A stretch of DNA of 64,000 bases from NCBI RefSeq assembly GCF_018555455.1, contig NZ_JAFEJU010000007.1, positions 49,192-113,191 of the forward strand, in the 5' to 3' direction. The DNA is from Bifidobacterium colobi (lineage in GTDB: Bacteria > Actinomycetota > Actinomycetes > Actinomycetales > Bifidobacteriaceae). The translations under genes and the position numbers were made by a program. The notes beneath the pieces are model-generated. The model was not told the DNA's origin. It saw only the letters and a list, made by a program, of their open reading frames with translations, and searched no databases. Positions 54,023 to 63,854 of this stretch are shown piece after piece. Positions within the stretch are counted from its first letter, which is position 1. The number at the start of each line of letters is the position of its first letter.

Positions 54023-54331
54023 ATGTACGCGATTGTGAAGGCCGGTGGCCATCAGGAAAAGGTCGAGGTTGGCGATACCATCCTCGTGAATCGTCTCGAC
54101 GCCAAGAAGGGCGACACCGTGGAGTTCCCGGTTGCTCTCCTGGTCGACGGCTCCAAGGTTACCCTCGGTGCCAAGGATCTGGCTGCTGTCTCCGTCAAGG
54201 CTGAAGTTGTTGACGACGAGGCCAAGGGTCCGAAGATCAACATCCAGAAGTACAAGAACAAGACCGGTGTTGCTCGTCGTAAGGGCCACCGCCAGAAGCT
54301 GACCGCCGTCAAGGTCACGGCGATCGCCTGA
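54023..54331 (+). CDS. rplU: 50S ribosomal protein L21
   Basis: L21 is a 50S protein that binds 23S rRNA. The 102-residue product [18 protein letters not shown] has the exact family start. Its conserved C-terminal part reads [21 protein letters not shown]. The ATG at 54023 is preceded by AAAGGAA, and a longer in-frame extension upstream is not used. rpmA follows 22 bp later, the usual L21-L27 pairing, so the two proteins are made together. Confidence 0.98.
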   Translation: MYAIVKAGGHQEKVEVGDTILVNRLDAKKGDTVEFPVALLVDGSKVTLGAKDLAAVSVKAEVVDDEAKGPKINIQKYKNKTGVARRKGHRQKLTAVKVTAIA

Positions 54332-54353
54332 GTCATAGAAAGGACCATGAATC

Positions 54354-54605
54354 ATGGCACATAAGAAGGGTGCGTCCAGCTCTCGTAACGGTCGCGATTC
54401 GTCGCCTCAGTACCTCGGCGTGAAGAAGTTCGGCGGTGAAGTTGTCGTGGCCGGCAACATCATCGTTCGCCAGCGTGGCACCAACTTCCACCCGGGCCAG
54501 AACGTTGGCATGGGCAAGGATCACACGCTGTTCGCCCTCGCTGACGGCTCTGTGAAGTTCGCTGTCCGCCGCGACCGCAAGGTCGTCGACGTGATCGCTG
54601 CCTGA
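54354..54605 (+). CDS. rpmA: 50S ribosomal protein L27
   Basis: L27 reaches toward the peptidyl-transferase centre. The 83-residue protein [20 protein letters not shown] is full length. Its N-terminus starts directly as mature AHKKG, without the cleavable leader seen in Firmicutes. GAAAGGA at 54338-54344 sets the start. In most actinobacteria obg would follow directly. Here a terminator and an accessory cassette come next. Confidence 0.98.
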   Translation: MAHKKGASSSRNGRDSSPQYLGVKKFGGEVVVAGNIIVRQRGTNFHPGQNVGMGKDHTLFALADGSVKFAVRRDRKVVDVIAA

Positions 54606-54634
54606 GCGATTCGCTAGACGTCTAGCAGACTTTC

Positions 54635-54675
54635 AAACCGCACTGTGCGCTTCCCCAAGCGCCGGTGCGGTTTTT
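54635..54675 (+). terminator. rplU-rpmA terminator
   Basis: AAACCGCAC pairs with GTGCGGTTT around an inner GCGCTT/AAGCGC stem and ends in TTTTTG, 30 bp after rpmA. Beyond it (54676-54840) lie loose repeats of CAGCGCCGTGCGT and GCGTCTCTTGCGT and no gene. Confidence 0.9.
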
Positions 54676-54865
54676 GCGTTTCGCAGCTTTCAGCGCCGTG
54701 CGTGCTCGTGTGTTCCTTCCTCGAACTGGCCGGCGTGCCCACCGTGCACTTCAGCGCCGTGCGTACCCGTGCTTTCCGCGTCTCTTGCGTACCGTGCGTT
54801 TCGCGTCTCTTGCGTCTTTCACACCTCTTCGCGGCATGGTGATGCCTCTCCAGGCTCTCAATGCG

Positions 54866-54983
54866 GGCTGAAACGGACGTTATTCGTAATTCGCAGTGCC
54901 AAATGGACGTTATTGCGGCTTGAAATGTCCTATTTCACGCTGCGAAGTAGTCAAAACGTCCATTTGAGCCTGTTTTTTGGCAC
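54866..54983. repeat. Palindromic element flanking the AbiEi-like gene, left copy
   Basis: GGACGTTATT occurs at 54875 and 54905, and inverse copies (ATGTCCTATT, ACGTCCATTT) occur about 30 bp apart at about 54925 and 54956. The outer ends GGGCTGAAA and TTTGAGCC are also inverse. The element aligns base for base over about 116 bp with the right copy at 56213-56328. Confidence 0.88.
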
Positions 54984-55152
54984 ATAAGTGGGAGAGCACC
55001 CATTGAAGCGCGATCCAATTGCCGGATTGTGTTCCTTCAGATCGGTAATCATCTTGTGGCCGGCAGTGCAAGCGTCGTTATGAAGTCAAGTTCGAAGTAC
55101 CGCTCCAATTCTGATTCGCTCAGTAGCATTCTCCCTGTATTCCAGACTCGTA

Positions 55153-56106
55153 TCAACCGTGTGGCACTCGCTTAGCCTCAAGCTTTGCGGCTAGTTGTTT
55201 TGGCTTGTTGAGTTCGTCGTAGAACATGCGCACAACATCGACTTGTTGCTGTGCTAGGCAGTGTTCTCGCTCGCGTTCCTGTGATACGACTGAGCGGATG
55301 TCCTGATTTGAAGTCATTGTAGGATCTACGTATTTGCGGACACCGTCGAACTCGCCGGCGATTTTTGTACCATCTTCGCGTGTCCATAGAAAATCGACGC
55401 GATGAGTGCGTGACGAATGTGTCAAGCATGGGAAACTTGTTTGCAATTCATGGACGGGATATCCGATTTCCGCTAGCACGCCTCGTGCCTCAGACTCACC
55501 GCCGTTTTCACTGCGTGCATCAGCCAAAGAAAACGCACGCAATACGGCTTTTCGATTCCTGGTGTATTTGACTGTATGCGGATATGCCGCTAATACATGT
55601 TGATCAACCATGTGGTTTCGCAACGCTGAATCGAGCATGCTCAACGAGAAGCGCAACGGTAGCTTAGCTGCGCAGTCGAACAGGGTTCGCAGCAACCCGG
55701 TGATGGGTACTCCGTCAACAATGGTGCTTTCGGCATGAGCCATAGAGTAGTGGGCTAATTGTGGTGTATCGCGAACGTGGGTTCTTGGTTTTGCGACGAT
55801 ACAAATGGGCAGCAAAAAACGGTATGAACAGTCGAGGTCGTACATGATGGCGGCAGTTGGGCCGCAGAAAATCCAATTAGGGTGCTGTATGGCTAATGAA
55901 CGCACAATATGGCGTGTCTGCTCGTGGGGATTGAGAGTATCCCAATACTGTCGCCTGGCATAGAGACCGCGGTAGACGCGTTTTACTGTTCCTGCTTTGA
56001 CACGACGAGAAACCGCCTTGATATCTGTATCGGTGCGCGGCACGGCGCATCGACGTTCTCGCTGTGCAGTATCGAACAGCAGATTAACCGAATAATGCGT
56101 TCTCAT
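55153..56106 (-). CDS. AbiEi-like antitoxin-domain / endonuclease-fold protein
   Basis: The protein, 317 residues from ATG 56106, resembles the actinobacterial group annotated as type IV AbiEi-family antitoxin-domain proteins. The N-terminal winged-helix part has VKAGTVKRVYRGLYARRQYW and IFCGPTAAIMYDLD. The C-terminal part has HRVDFLWTREDGTKIAGEFD, a DUF559-like PD-(D/E)xK pattern. A frame start at 56205 is longer but unsupported. No partner toxin gene is adjacent, so a toxin-antitoxin role is unproven. The gene separates rpmA from obg, which are normally neighbours, and palindromic elements lie on both sides. This suggests insertion. Its codon use is less G+C-biased than that of its neighbours. 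Confidence 0.75.
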   Translation of the reverse strand: MRTHYSVNLLFDTAQRERRCAVPRTDTDIKAVSRRVKAGTVKRVYRGLYARRQYWDTLNPHEQTRHIVRSLAIQHPNWIFCGPTAAIMYDLDCSYRFLLPICIVAKPRTHVRDTPQLAHYSMAHAESTIVDGVPITGLLRTLFDCAAKLPLRFSLSMLDSALRNHMVDQHVLAAYPHTVKYTRNRKAVLRAFSLADARSENGGESEARGVLAEIGYPVHELQTSFPCLTHSSRTHRVDFLWTREDGTKIAGEFDGVRKYVDPTMTSNQDIRSVVSQEREREHCLAQQQVDVVRMFYDELNKPKQLAAKLEAKRVPHG

Positions 56107-56212
56107 ATACCAAGTGTAGACGCATGTACAGGGTGTAATACGTGCAGGCGCGTCTGAGCCAACCTGCGGTACCCGTTGCAGACATACGTTTTCATGCGTC
56201 TGCATGAAAATA

Positions 56213-56328
56213 CGGGCTCAAATAGACGTTTTGACCGATTCGCAGTACGAAATAGGACATTATTAGCCGCTAGAACGTCCTTTTGGCGCTGTGAATCGCC
56301 GAAAACGTCCATTCTGGCCCGTGATTGG
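56213..56328. repeat. Palindromic element flanking the AbiEi-like gene, right copy
   Basis: The ends GGGCTCAAATAGACGTTTT and AAAACGTCCATTCTGGCCC are inverse. Inner words GGACATTATT and AACGTCCTTTTGG pair at the same 30-bp pitch as in the left copy. It lies between the AbiEi-like gene and obg. Confidence 0.88.
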
Positions 56329-56383
56329 TGACGAGTTCGATGAATATAGGGAGAAGAAAGCCGCTACGCCCCAAGCAAACTGA

Positions 56384-58108
<1,725 letters not shown>

Positions 58109-58110
58109 TC

Positions 58111-59244
58111 ATGAGCACACCGAGCCAAGCTGAGGTCCGCAGCAGCATTGCTGCAGCCGGTACCATCGTGGTCAAAGTCGGCTCAAGTTCGCTGACCCAG
58201 CCAAGCGGCCACTTGGATCCTGCCAAGCTGGATGCGCTGGCCGCAGCCTTGGCTCAAGTGCGACTGATGGGTGGCCGCGTGGTACTGGTATCATCCGGTG
58301 CCATCGCGGCCGGCTTCGGCCCGCTCGGCTTTGATGCGCGCCCTGCCGACGTGGCTACTCAGCAGGCCACTGCGGCAGTCGGACAAGGTTTGCTGATGGC
58401 CCGGTATGAGACTGCGTTTGGCCGGTTCGGCATTCGCGTAGGCCAGATTCTCATTACTGCAGAGGATACGATTCGCGCTACGCAATACCGCAATGTGCAG
58501 CGTACGCTGGACCGTCTGCTTGACCTTGGTGTGGTGCCCATCATCAACGAGAATGATTCGTTGGCGTCCAATGAGATTCGCTTCGGCGACAACGACCGGC
58601 TTTCCGCGCTTATCGCCAATCTGGTGCGTGCGGAAGCATTGGTACTGCTCACCGATGTGGATGCATTGTATACGGCCCCGCCTTCCCAGCCCGGCTCGCG
58701 ACGCGTGGAATACGTGCCCAATGTGATTGACGCGTTGGGTGATATCACTGTTTCCGGCTCCGGTTCCAAGGTAGGTACCGGCGGTATGGTCACCAAACTT
58801 GAAGCCGCGCGCGTGGCTGCCGTCTCCGGCATTCCGACTGTGCTGACATGTGCGGCAAATGCTGGCCCAGCCATGATGGGCGACCCGGTGGGCACGGTAT
58901 TTGCGCCCGTGAAAGCGCGCGGTTCCGCGCGACGGCTATGGATCGGATTTGCCGCCGAGCCGCGCGGCACCATCATCGTCGATGCCGGTGCAGCCACAGC
59001 CATCCGTGGCGGCCGTGCCTCGCTGCTGGCAGCCGGTGCATTGGAAGCGCGCGGTGACTTCTCCGCTGGAGACCCAGTGTGGATTGATGATGAAGCTGAC
59101 ACACACTTGGCGCGCGGTCTCTCAGGATTTGATTCCGAGGAGATTCCGCAGATGCTCGGCCGCAATACCGCACAGTTGAAGCGATTCCTTGGTCCCGAGT
59201 ACGCACACCCACTGGTGCATCGCGACAATCTCGTGTTGGTGTGA
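58111..59244 (+). CDS. proB: Glutamate 5-kinase
   Basis: ProB phosphorylates glutamate, the first step of proline synthesis. The 377-residue protein has an amino-acid kinase domain (TIVVKVGSSSLTQPSGHLD, IINENDSLASNEIRFGDND, GSGSKVGTGGMVTKLEAARVA). A C-terminal PUA domain follows (about 285-375). Start ATG 58111 lies 2 bp after obg, so translation is coupled. Proline feedback inhibition is typical of this class. A palindromic element follows the stop codon. Confidence 0.96.
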   Translation: MSTPSQAEVRSSIAAAGTIVVKVGSSSLTQPSGHLDPAKLDALAAALAQVRLMGGRVVLVSSGAIAAGFGPLGFDARPADVATQQATAAVGQGLLMARYETAFGRFGIRVGQILITAEDTIRATQYRNVQRTLDRLLDLGVVPIINENDSLASNEIRFGDNDRLSALIANLVRAEALVLLTDVDALYTAPPSQPGSRRVEYVPNVIDALGDITVSGSGSKVGTGGMVTKLEAARVAAVSGIPTVLTCAANAGPAMMGDPVGTVFAPVKARGSARRLWIGFAAEPRGTIIVDAGAATAIRGGRASLLAAGALEARGDFSAGDPVWIDDEADTHLARGLSGFDSEEIPQMLGRNTAQLKRFLGPEYAHPLVHRDNLVLV

Positions 59245-59250
59245 CATTTC

Positions 59251-59361
59251 CTCCACGGTGTGGCAAATCGCTTGTAGTGCGATCTCTAATAATGGCGTTA
59301 TTCCGCCAATGTGAATAATGAGGGTTGCCACACGGTGGAGAATGTACAACACCGTGGAAGG
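59251..59361. repeat. Palindromic element between proB and the aminotransferase gene
   Basis: CTCCACGGTGTGGCAA (59251-59266) is matched by TTGCCACACGGTGGAG (59325-59340) with one mismatch. A further inverse word, CAACACCGTGGAAGG, lies at 59347-59361. The middle carries AATAATGGCGTTATT and AATAATG, which can also pair. It ends 62 bp before the aminotransferase start. Confidence 0.85.
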
Positions 59362-59423
59362 GCGATTGGCTATGACGGCACTCACTCTTGGCAACATCGT
59401 GCGTTCGGGCTATCGTGTGAACC

Positions 59424-60638
59424 ATGACTATGGCTGAATGGCAAACACTTTCCGACCGTATTAACACCGTGGCCCCAAGTGCCACCCTTGCCGTCGATTC
59501 CAAGGCCAAGGCAATGAAGGCCGCCGGCCTCGATGTCATTGGTTTTGGCGCTGGCGAGCCGAACTTCCCGACCCCCGCCAACGTGGTCAAGGCAGCCGCT
59601 GACGCTTGCCTGGAGCCGAAGAACTACAAGTACACGCCCACCCCGGGTCTGCCTGAGCTGCGCGAGGCTATTGCGGCCAAGGTGCTGCGTGACTCCGGCT
59701 ATGAGGTCACCGCAGACCAGGTGGTCGTGACCAACGGCGGCAAGCAGGCCGTGTATGAATCCTTCCAGATTTTGTTGAACCCGGGCGATGAAGTCATTAT
59801 TCCGACCCCGTACTGGACCAGCTACCCGGAGGCTGTGAAGCTTGCCGGTGGTGTGCCGGTGGAAGTGTTCGCTGGTGCCGATGTGAACTTTGAGCCATCT
59901 CTGGAGGCGTTGGAAGCCGCTCGTACTGAGCGCACCAAGGCCATCATCGTGAACTCGCCGAACAACCCCACCGGTGCCGTCTGGAAGCCGGAAACCGTGG
60001 AAGCCATCGGTCGCTGGGCTGTTGACCATCACATCTGGATCATTTCCGACGAAATCTACGAGCACCTGAACTACGACGACGCCCACACCACCTACATCGG
60101 TGCCGTGGTTCCCGAATGCCGAAACCAGCTGCTGGTGTTGAACGGTGTGGCCAAGACCTACGCTATGCCGGGTTGGCGTGTGGGCTGGATGGTCGCCCCG
60201 GTGGAAGTGGCCAAGGCCGCCACCAAGCTGCAGGGACATATGACGTCCAACGTGGCCAACATCTCCCAGCGCGCTGCTCTGGCAGCTGTGGCCGGTCCAC
60301 TGGATGAAGTGCACAAGATGCGCGAAGCGTTCGACGTGCGTCGCAGGGCCATCGTGGCTGCACTGAACGATATCGAAGGCGTGCACTGCCCGACCCCGAC
60401 CGGTGCCTTCTATGCGTTCGCAGATATCACCGCACTGCTGGGCAAGCCGCTCGGTCCGAACGGTACTGTAGCTGAGACCTCCTCTGATTTCGCCGCCGCG
60501 CTGCTCGACGAAGCCCATGTGGCCGCCGTGCCTGGCGAGGCTTTCGGCGCACCCGGCTATCTCCGCTTCTCCTACGCGCTTGCCGACGCCGATTTGGCCG
60601 AAGGCATGAAGCGCATGAAGGAATGGATCGAGCAGTAG
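59424..60638 (+). CDS. Aspartate/aromatic-type PLP aminotransferase
   Basis: The 404-residue protein is a class I fold-type I aminotransferase of the aspartate aminotransferase Ib group. Signatures are VIGFGAGEPNFPTP near the N-terminus, YKYTPTPGLPELREAIAAKV, NSPNNPTGAVW and the PLP lysine K244 in NGVAKTYAMPGWRVGW. The Ib group usually converts aspartate and oxaloacetate, though some accept prephenate or aromatic acids. ATG 59424 and the in-frame ATG two codons later are both possible, and no ribosome-binding site is seen. It stands between proB and the tRNA-Trp operon. Confidence 0.92.
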   Translation: MTMAEWQTLSDRINTVAPSATLAVDSKAKAMKAAGLDVIGFGAGEPNFPTPANVVKAAADACLEPKNYKYTPTPGLPELREAIAAKVLRDSGYEVTADQVVVTNGGKQAVYESFQILLNPGDEVIIPTPYWTSYPEAVKLAGGVPVEVFAGADVNFEPSLEALEAARTERTKAIIVNSPNNPTGAVWKPETVEAIGRWAVDHHIWIISDEIYEHLNYDDAHTTYIGAVVPECRNQLLVLNGVAKTYAMPGWRVGWMVAPVEVAKAATKLQGHMTSNVANISQRAALAAVAGPLDEVHKMREAFDVRRRAIVAALNDIEGVHCPTPTGAFYAFADITALLGKPLGPNGTVAETSSDFAAALLDEAHVAAVPGEAFGAPGYLRFSYALADADLAEGMKRMKEWIEQ

Positions 60639-60660
60639 TGCACTGATCGCGACACGCGAT

Positions 60661-60689
60661 TTGCGTTAATCCACCTCAGCCGTTACACT
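60661..60689 (+). promoter_or_regulatory. Promoter of the tRNA-Trp/secE/nusG unit
   Basis: TTGCGT (60661-60666) and TACACT (60684-60689) are separated by 17 bp. Transcription would start near 60696, about 62 bases before the tRNA. The left arm of a 12-bp inverted repeat lies inside the spacer. Confidence 0.7.
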
Positions 60690-60750
60690 ATCTGCTTGGC
60701 GGTTTTCGCCATGGCGAAGCGTTCTCTACAGAACGCCAGCTGAGGTGGAT
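60669..60750. repeat. 12-bp inverted repeat straddling the tRNA-Trp promoter
   Basis: ATCCACCTCAGC (60669-60680) and its perfect inverse GCTGAGGTGGAT (60739-60750) are about 70 bp apart. The left arm lies between the -35 and -10 boxes and the right arm lies just before the tRNA. Smaller hairpins lie between (GGCGGTTTTCGCC). Confidence 0.8.
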
Positions 60751-60757
60751 AACACCT

Positions 60758-60833
60758 AGGGAAGTGGCGCAATTGGTAGCGCAACGGTCTCCAAAACCGT
60801 AGGTTGTGGGTTCGAGTCCCGCCTTCCCTGCCA
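60758..60833 (+). tRNA. tRNA-Trp (anticodon CCA)
   Basis: The acceptor stem AGGGAAG pairs with CTTCCCT. The anticodon loop is CTCCAAA, giving anticodon CCA for tryptophan. The T arm GTGGG-TTCGAGT-CCCGC is standard. The gene encodes its own 3' CCA (60831-60833). Position before secE-nusG is the usual actinobacterial location. Confidence 0.97.
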
Positions 60834-60872
60834 AGTCTTTCTAATAATCAAGCAGCTGACGCGAGGTACAGA

Positions 60873-61100
60873 ATGGCTAAGACGAGCAACAATGAAAAGG
60901 CAGTCAAGCCGAATGTCTTCATGCGCATTGGTCTGTTCATCAAGCAGATCATTGACGAGCTTCGCAAGGTCGTTACTCCTACCGCCAAGGAACTGTTCTT
61001 CTGGTCTCTGGCTGTGTTCATCTTCGTGCTGCTGCTGATGGCCCTGGTCACTGGCATGGACTTCGGTCTGGGCAAGGCGACTCTGTGGCTGTTTGGCTGA
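60873..61100 (+). CDS. secE: Preprotein translocase subunit SecE
   Basis: SecE stabilises SecY in the protein-export channel. The 75-residue protein has one membrane segment (ELFFWSLAVFIFVLLLMALV, about 45-64) and the amphipathic helix with the conserved FIKQIIDELRKVVTPTAKEL. ATG 60873 is preceded by GAGGT. A longer in-frame start would run back into the tRNA and is rejected. nusG follows 29 bp later, the conserved secE-nusG pair. Confidence 0.95.
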   Translation: MAKTSNNEKAVKPNVFMRIGLFIKQIIDELRKVVTPTAKELFFWSLAVFIFVLLLMALVTGMDFGLGKATLWLFG

Positions 61101-61129
61101 TTTCCAACAACCTAAGGTGAAACACACGC

Positions 61130-61954
61130 ATGAGTGACGAACTGAATCTCGAAAACCTCGACGCTGTTCTTCCGAACGAGGAATCCGAAGCTGCTGCTCC
61201 GGCTGACGCTTCCGAGACCACTGAGGCCCCGGCTGCTGAAGCTCCTGTCGCATCCGTAGAGTCCACTTCCGCTCCTGTGGCACTGGACGAAGAAGACGAG
61301 CCTGAAGTCAACGAGTCTGAAGAAGCAGAAGGCACTGATGCCGGACAGCAGGCCGTTGAAGAGTTCTCCAAGTCCCTGCGTTCCCTCGATGGTAAGTGGT
61401 ACGTCCTGCATACTTACTCCGGTTACGAGAAGCGTGTGAAGACCAACATCGAATCCCGTGTGGCATCCTTCGGCATGGAAGATCAGATCTTCCAGGTTGA
61501 AGTTCCGATGGAAGAAGTCGAGAAGCACACCGAAAAGGGCAAGAAGGTCATCACTCGCGTGCGCGTTCCCGGTTATGTGCTCATTCGCATGTGGCCTGAT
61601 GAGAACGCTCGCCGCATTGTCCGTGAGACTGAAGGCGTCACCGGCTTCGTTGGCCCGACCAAGGATCCGGCTCCGCTCTCCCGCAAGGAAGTCGTTGCCA
61701 TGATGGCTCCGATGATTGCTTCCGAAGCTCTGAAGGCCGCTGGCGATAAGCCTGCCGCCGCCAAGAAGCGCAAGGTCGAGGTCTCCTACGCCGTTGGCGA
61801 TCAGGTCACCGTCACTGACGGCCCATTCGCCACCATGGAAGCCGTCGTCTCCGACGTCGAGCCCACCACCCAGAAGCTCACCGTGCTCGTGTCCATCTTC
61901 GGCCGCGATACGCCGGTGGAGCTGGGCTTCCACCAAGTCAAGAAACTCGACTGA
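61130..61954 (+). CDS. nusG: Transcription termination/antitermination factor NusG
   Basis: NusG binds RNA polymerase and, through its KOW domain, Rho or ribosomal protein S10. The 274-residue protein has an acidic, Ala/Glu-rich N-terminal extension (about 1-85) typical of actinobacteria. The NGN domain follows ([20 protein letters not shown]). Near the C-terminus is a KOW domain ([18 protein letters not shown]). AAGGTGA at 61114-61120 sets ATG 61130. A terminator lies between it and rplK. Confidence 0.97.
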   Translation: MSDELNLENLDAVLPNEESEAAAPADASETTEAPAAEAPVASVESTSAPVALDEEDEPEVNESEEAEGTDAGQQAVEEFSKSLRSLDGKWYVLHTYSGYEKRVKTNIESRVASFGMEDQIFQVEVPMEEVEKHTEKGKKVITRVRVPGYVLIRMWPDENARRIVRETEGVTGFVGPTKDPAPLSRKEVVAMMAPMIASEALKAAGDKPAAAKKRKVEVSYAVGDQVTVTDGPFATMEAVVSDVEPTTQKLTVLVSIFGRDTPVELGFHQVKKLD

Positions 61955-62071
61955 CGCACAATGATGGAGCGTCTTCTGCGTTGCTCCTCAGTCGCGGTAC
62001 TTTTGTACCGCTTCCCTCGGTGCGCCTTGAAGCCGCACGCATCATTGCACGTCAGTAGCTGAAAGTTGTTG

Positions 62072-62104
62072 AAAAGAGTTCGACTCCGGTCGGGCTCTTT
62101 TTGT
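62072..62104 (+). terminator. Terminator downstream of nusG
   Basis: AAAAGAG-TTCGAC and GTCGGG-CTCTTT pair imperfectly and are followed by TTTTTG. The stretch 61955-62071 before it shows no gene. Confidence 0.75.
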
Positions 62105-62329
62105 ATTGCGGCGTGTTGTCCACTTGGTCTCGCATAATAGGAAAGCTTGTGTCTGGAGGGAAGACCCGCTAGCACAGCACAGCAATTATAAGTTGCGGGA
62201 GGAGACCGGTCTCGGATCAGCAGCCTCAATCACCCACGGATAAATAATGAGTCAAGACCGTGCGCGATGGGATGCTGAGAACAGATACGGCCACCATTTG
62301 AACCGCGTTATAGAAAGAAGAACCATATT
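62105..62329 (+). promoter_or_regulatory. rplK-rplA promoter and leader
   Basis: A -10-like CATAAT lies at 62133-62138, but a matching -35 is not clear. The leader contains the arms ACCCGC and GCGGGA (about 62165-62201) and the perfect palindrome GAGACCGGTCTC (about 62204-62215). In other bacteria L1 represses its own operon by binding a leader that mimics its 23S rRNA site. These stems are candidates for such a site. Confidence 0.45.
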
Positions 62330-62761
62330 ATGGCTCCAAAGAAGAAAGTCTCAGCGCTGATCAAGCTGCAGATTCAGGCAGGCAAGGCCAACCCGGCCCC
62401 GCCGCTGGGTCCGGCCCTCGGCTCCCATGGCGTGAACATCATGGACTTCTGCAAGGCATACAATGCCCAGACGCAGGACAAGATGGGTCAGGTCATCCCT
62501 GTCGAGATCACCGTTTACGAGGATCGCTCCTTCACCTTCGTTCTGAAGACCCCGCCGGCCGCAGCTCTGCTGAAGAAGGCTGCTGGCATCGACAAGGGTA
62601 CCGAGAACCCGCTGACCCACAAGGTCGGCTCTGTCACCAAGGCGCAGGTTCGCGAAATCGCTGAGATCAAGATGGAAGATCTGTCTGCTCGCGACATCGA
62701 GGCCGGCATGAAGATCATCGAGGGCACTGCTCGCTCGATGGGCATCACGGTTACGGACTGA
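62330..62761 (+). CDS. rplK: 50S ribosomal protein L11
   Basis: L11 forms part of the GTPase-associated centre of the 50S subunit and is needed for RelA activation. The 143-residue product begins [20 protein letters not shown] after Met and contains [20 protein letters not shown], as expected. ATG 62330 has GAAAGAAG upstream. rplA follows 15 bp after the stop codon, forming the L11-L1 operon. Confidence 0.98.
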   Translation: MAPKKKVSALIKLQIQAGKANPAPPLGPALGSHGVNIMDFCKAYNAQTQDKMGQVIPVEITVYEDRSFTFVLKTPPAAALLKKAAGIDKGTENPLTHKVGSVTKAQVREIAEIKMEDLSARDIEAGMKIIEGTARSMGITVTD

Positions 62762-62776
62762 TAAGGAGATAGACAG

Positions 62777-63469
62777 ATGGTAAAGCGTTCCAAGAAGTAC
62801 CGCGAAGCCGCTGAGCGCGTCGATCGCAACAACCTCTACACCGCCAACGAGGCCATCGCTCTCCTGAAGAGCATGCCCTCCTACAACTTCGACCAGACCG
62901 TCGAAGCTGTGTTCCGTCTGAACGTTGACCCGCGCAAGGCTGACCAGCTCGTGCGTGGTACCGTCAACCTGCCTCACGGCACTGGTAAGACCGCTAAGGT
63001 CCTCGTGTTCGCTCGTGGCCCGAAGGCTACCGAGGCTACCGAGGCTGGCGCTGACATCGTCGGTGATGACGACCTGATCGCAAAGGTTCAGGGCGGCTTC
63101 CTCGACTTCGACGCCGTGGTTGCTACCCCGGACATGATGGGCAAGGTCGGCCGTCTGGGCCGTGTGCTCGGTCCGCGTGGCCTCATGCCGAACCCGAAGA
63201 CCGGCACCGTGACCATGGACGTCACCAAGGCTGTCAAGGACATCAAGGGCGGCAAGATCGAGTTCCGTGTCGACAAGAACGGCAACCTGAGCTTCCTCAT
63301 CGGCAAGATGAGCTTCGATGAGTCCGCTCTGGACGAGAACTTCAAGGCTGTGGCCGACGAAGTCAAGCGTCTGAAGCCGACCACCGTGAAGGGCCGTTAC
63401 CTGACCAAGGCAACCATCACCTCCACGATGAACCCGGGCGTTCCGGTTGACCCGAACACCCTGGCCTGA
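62777..63469 (+). CDS. rplA: 50S ribosomal protein L1
   Basis: L1 binds the mobile stalk of 23S rRNA and in many bacteria represses its own operon. The 230-residue protein starts [20 protein letters not shown]. It contains the conserved RNA-binding stretch [28 protein letters not shown] at about 62762-62769 gives a strong ribosome-binding site. A strong terminator follows 26 bp after the stop codon. Confidence 0.98.
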   Translation: MVKRSKKYREAAERVDRNNLYTANEAIALLKSMPSYNFDQTVEAVFRLNVDPRKADQLVRGTVNLPHGTGKTAKVLVFARGPKATEATEAGADIVGDDDLIAKVQGGFLDFDAVVATPDMMGKVGRLGRVLGPRGLMPNPKTGTVTMDVTKAVKDIKGGKIEFRVDKNGNLSFLIGKMSFDESALDENFKAVADEVKRLKPTTVKGRYLTKATITSTMNPGVPVDPNTLA

Positions 63470-63494
63470 GCGAGGCTAGCTGAGTAAGCTACAT

Positions 63495-63525
63495 AAGGGA
63501 CTTCCCGAAAGGGGAGTCCCTTTTT
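63495..63525 (+). terminator. rplK-rplA terminator
   Basis: AAGGGACTTCCC and GGGGAGTCCCTT pair across GAAA and run into TTTTTCG. Confidence 0.95.
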
Positions 63526-63854
63526 CGTATCATTCAGCAATTGATGTATTGCATGGCTGCATGCGTTCATTGCGATTCCTCATGGGCGAGGTGGCTGTTT
63601 CCGCGGACAAGGATGTTGGGAATACATCTGCAGTTTTCTCTTCATAGATGAGGGAAGTGTCGATAAGGAAGCTGACTGAGGGAGTTGAACGTGGGATGAA
63701 TTGTTGCGACACGCCGGTGAACAGATTGTTTTGTTACTCCATGGCAATGCTGAGAGGGATATTCTGGGTGTAATACAGCGTTTGGAGTCTGTTTTCGACA
63801 CGCCGATAGAATGGCTTTATAGAGCCGCTTGTCGGTGGTTTTCACCATGCCGAT
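63526..63854. other. Gene-poor spacer before the presumed rRNA promoter
   Basis: No convincing gene is seen. A REP-like fragment (GCTGACTGAGGGAG) lies at 63671-63684. A 62-codon open stretch without a good start (63689-63880) reads WDELLRHAGEQIVLLL and could be a protein remnant, but it runs into the candidate promoter. Confidence in any gene here is low. Confidence 0.5.

Noticed and set aside
55153..56106. AbiEi-like gene considered as half of a type IV toxin-antitoxin pair
   Set aside because: No AbiEii-type nucleotidyltransferase gene is adjacent, so only the domain similarity is reported.
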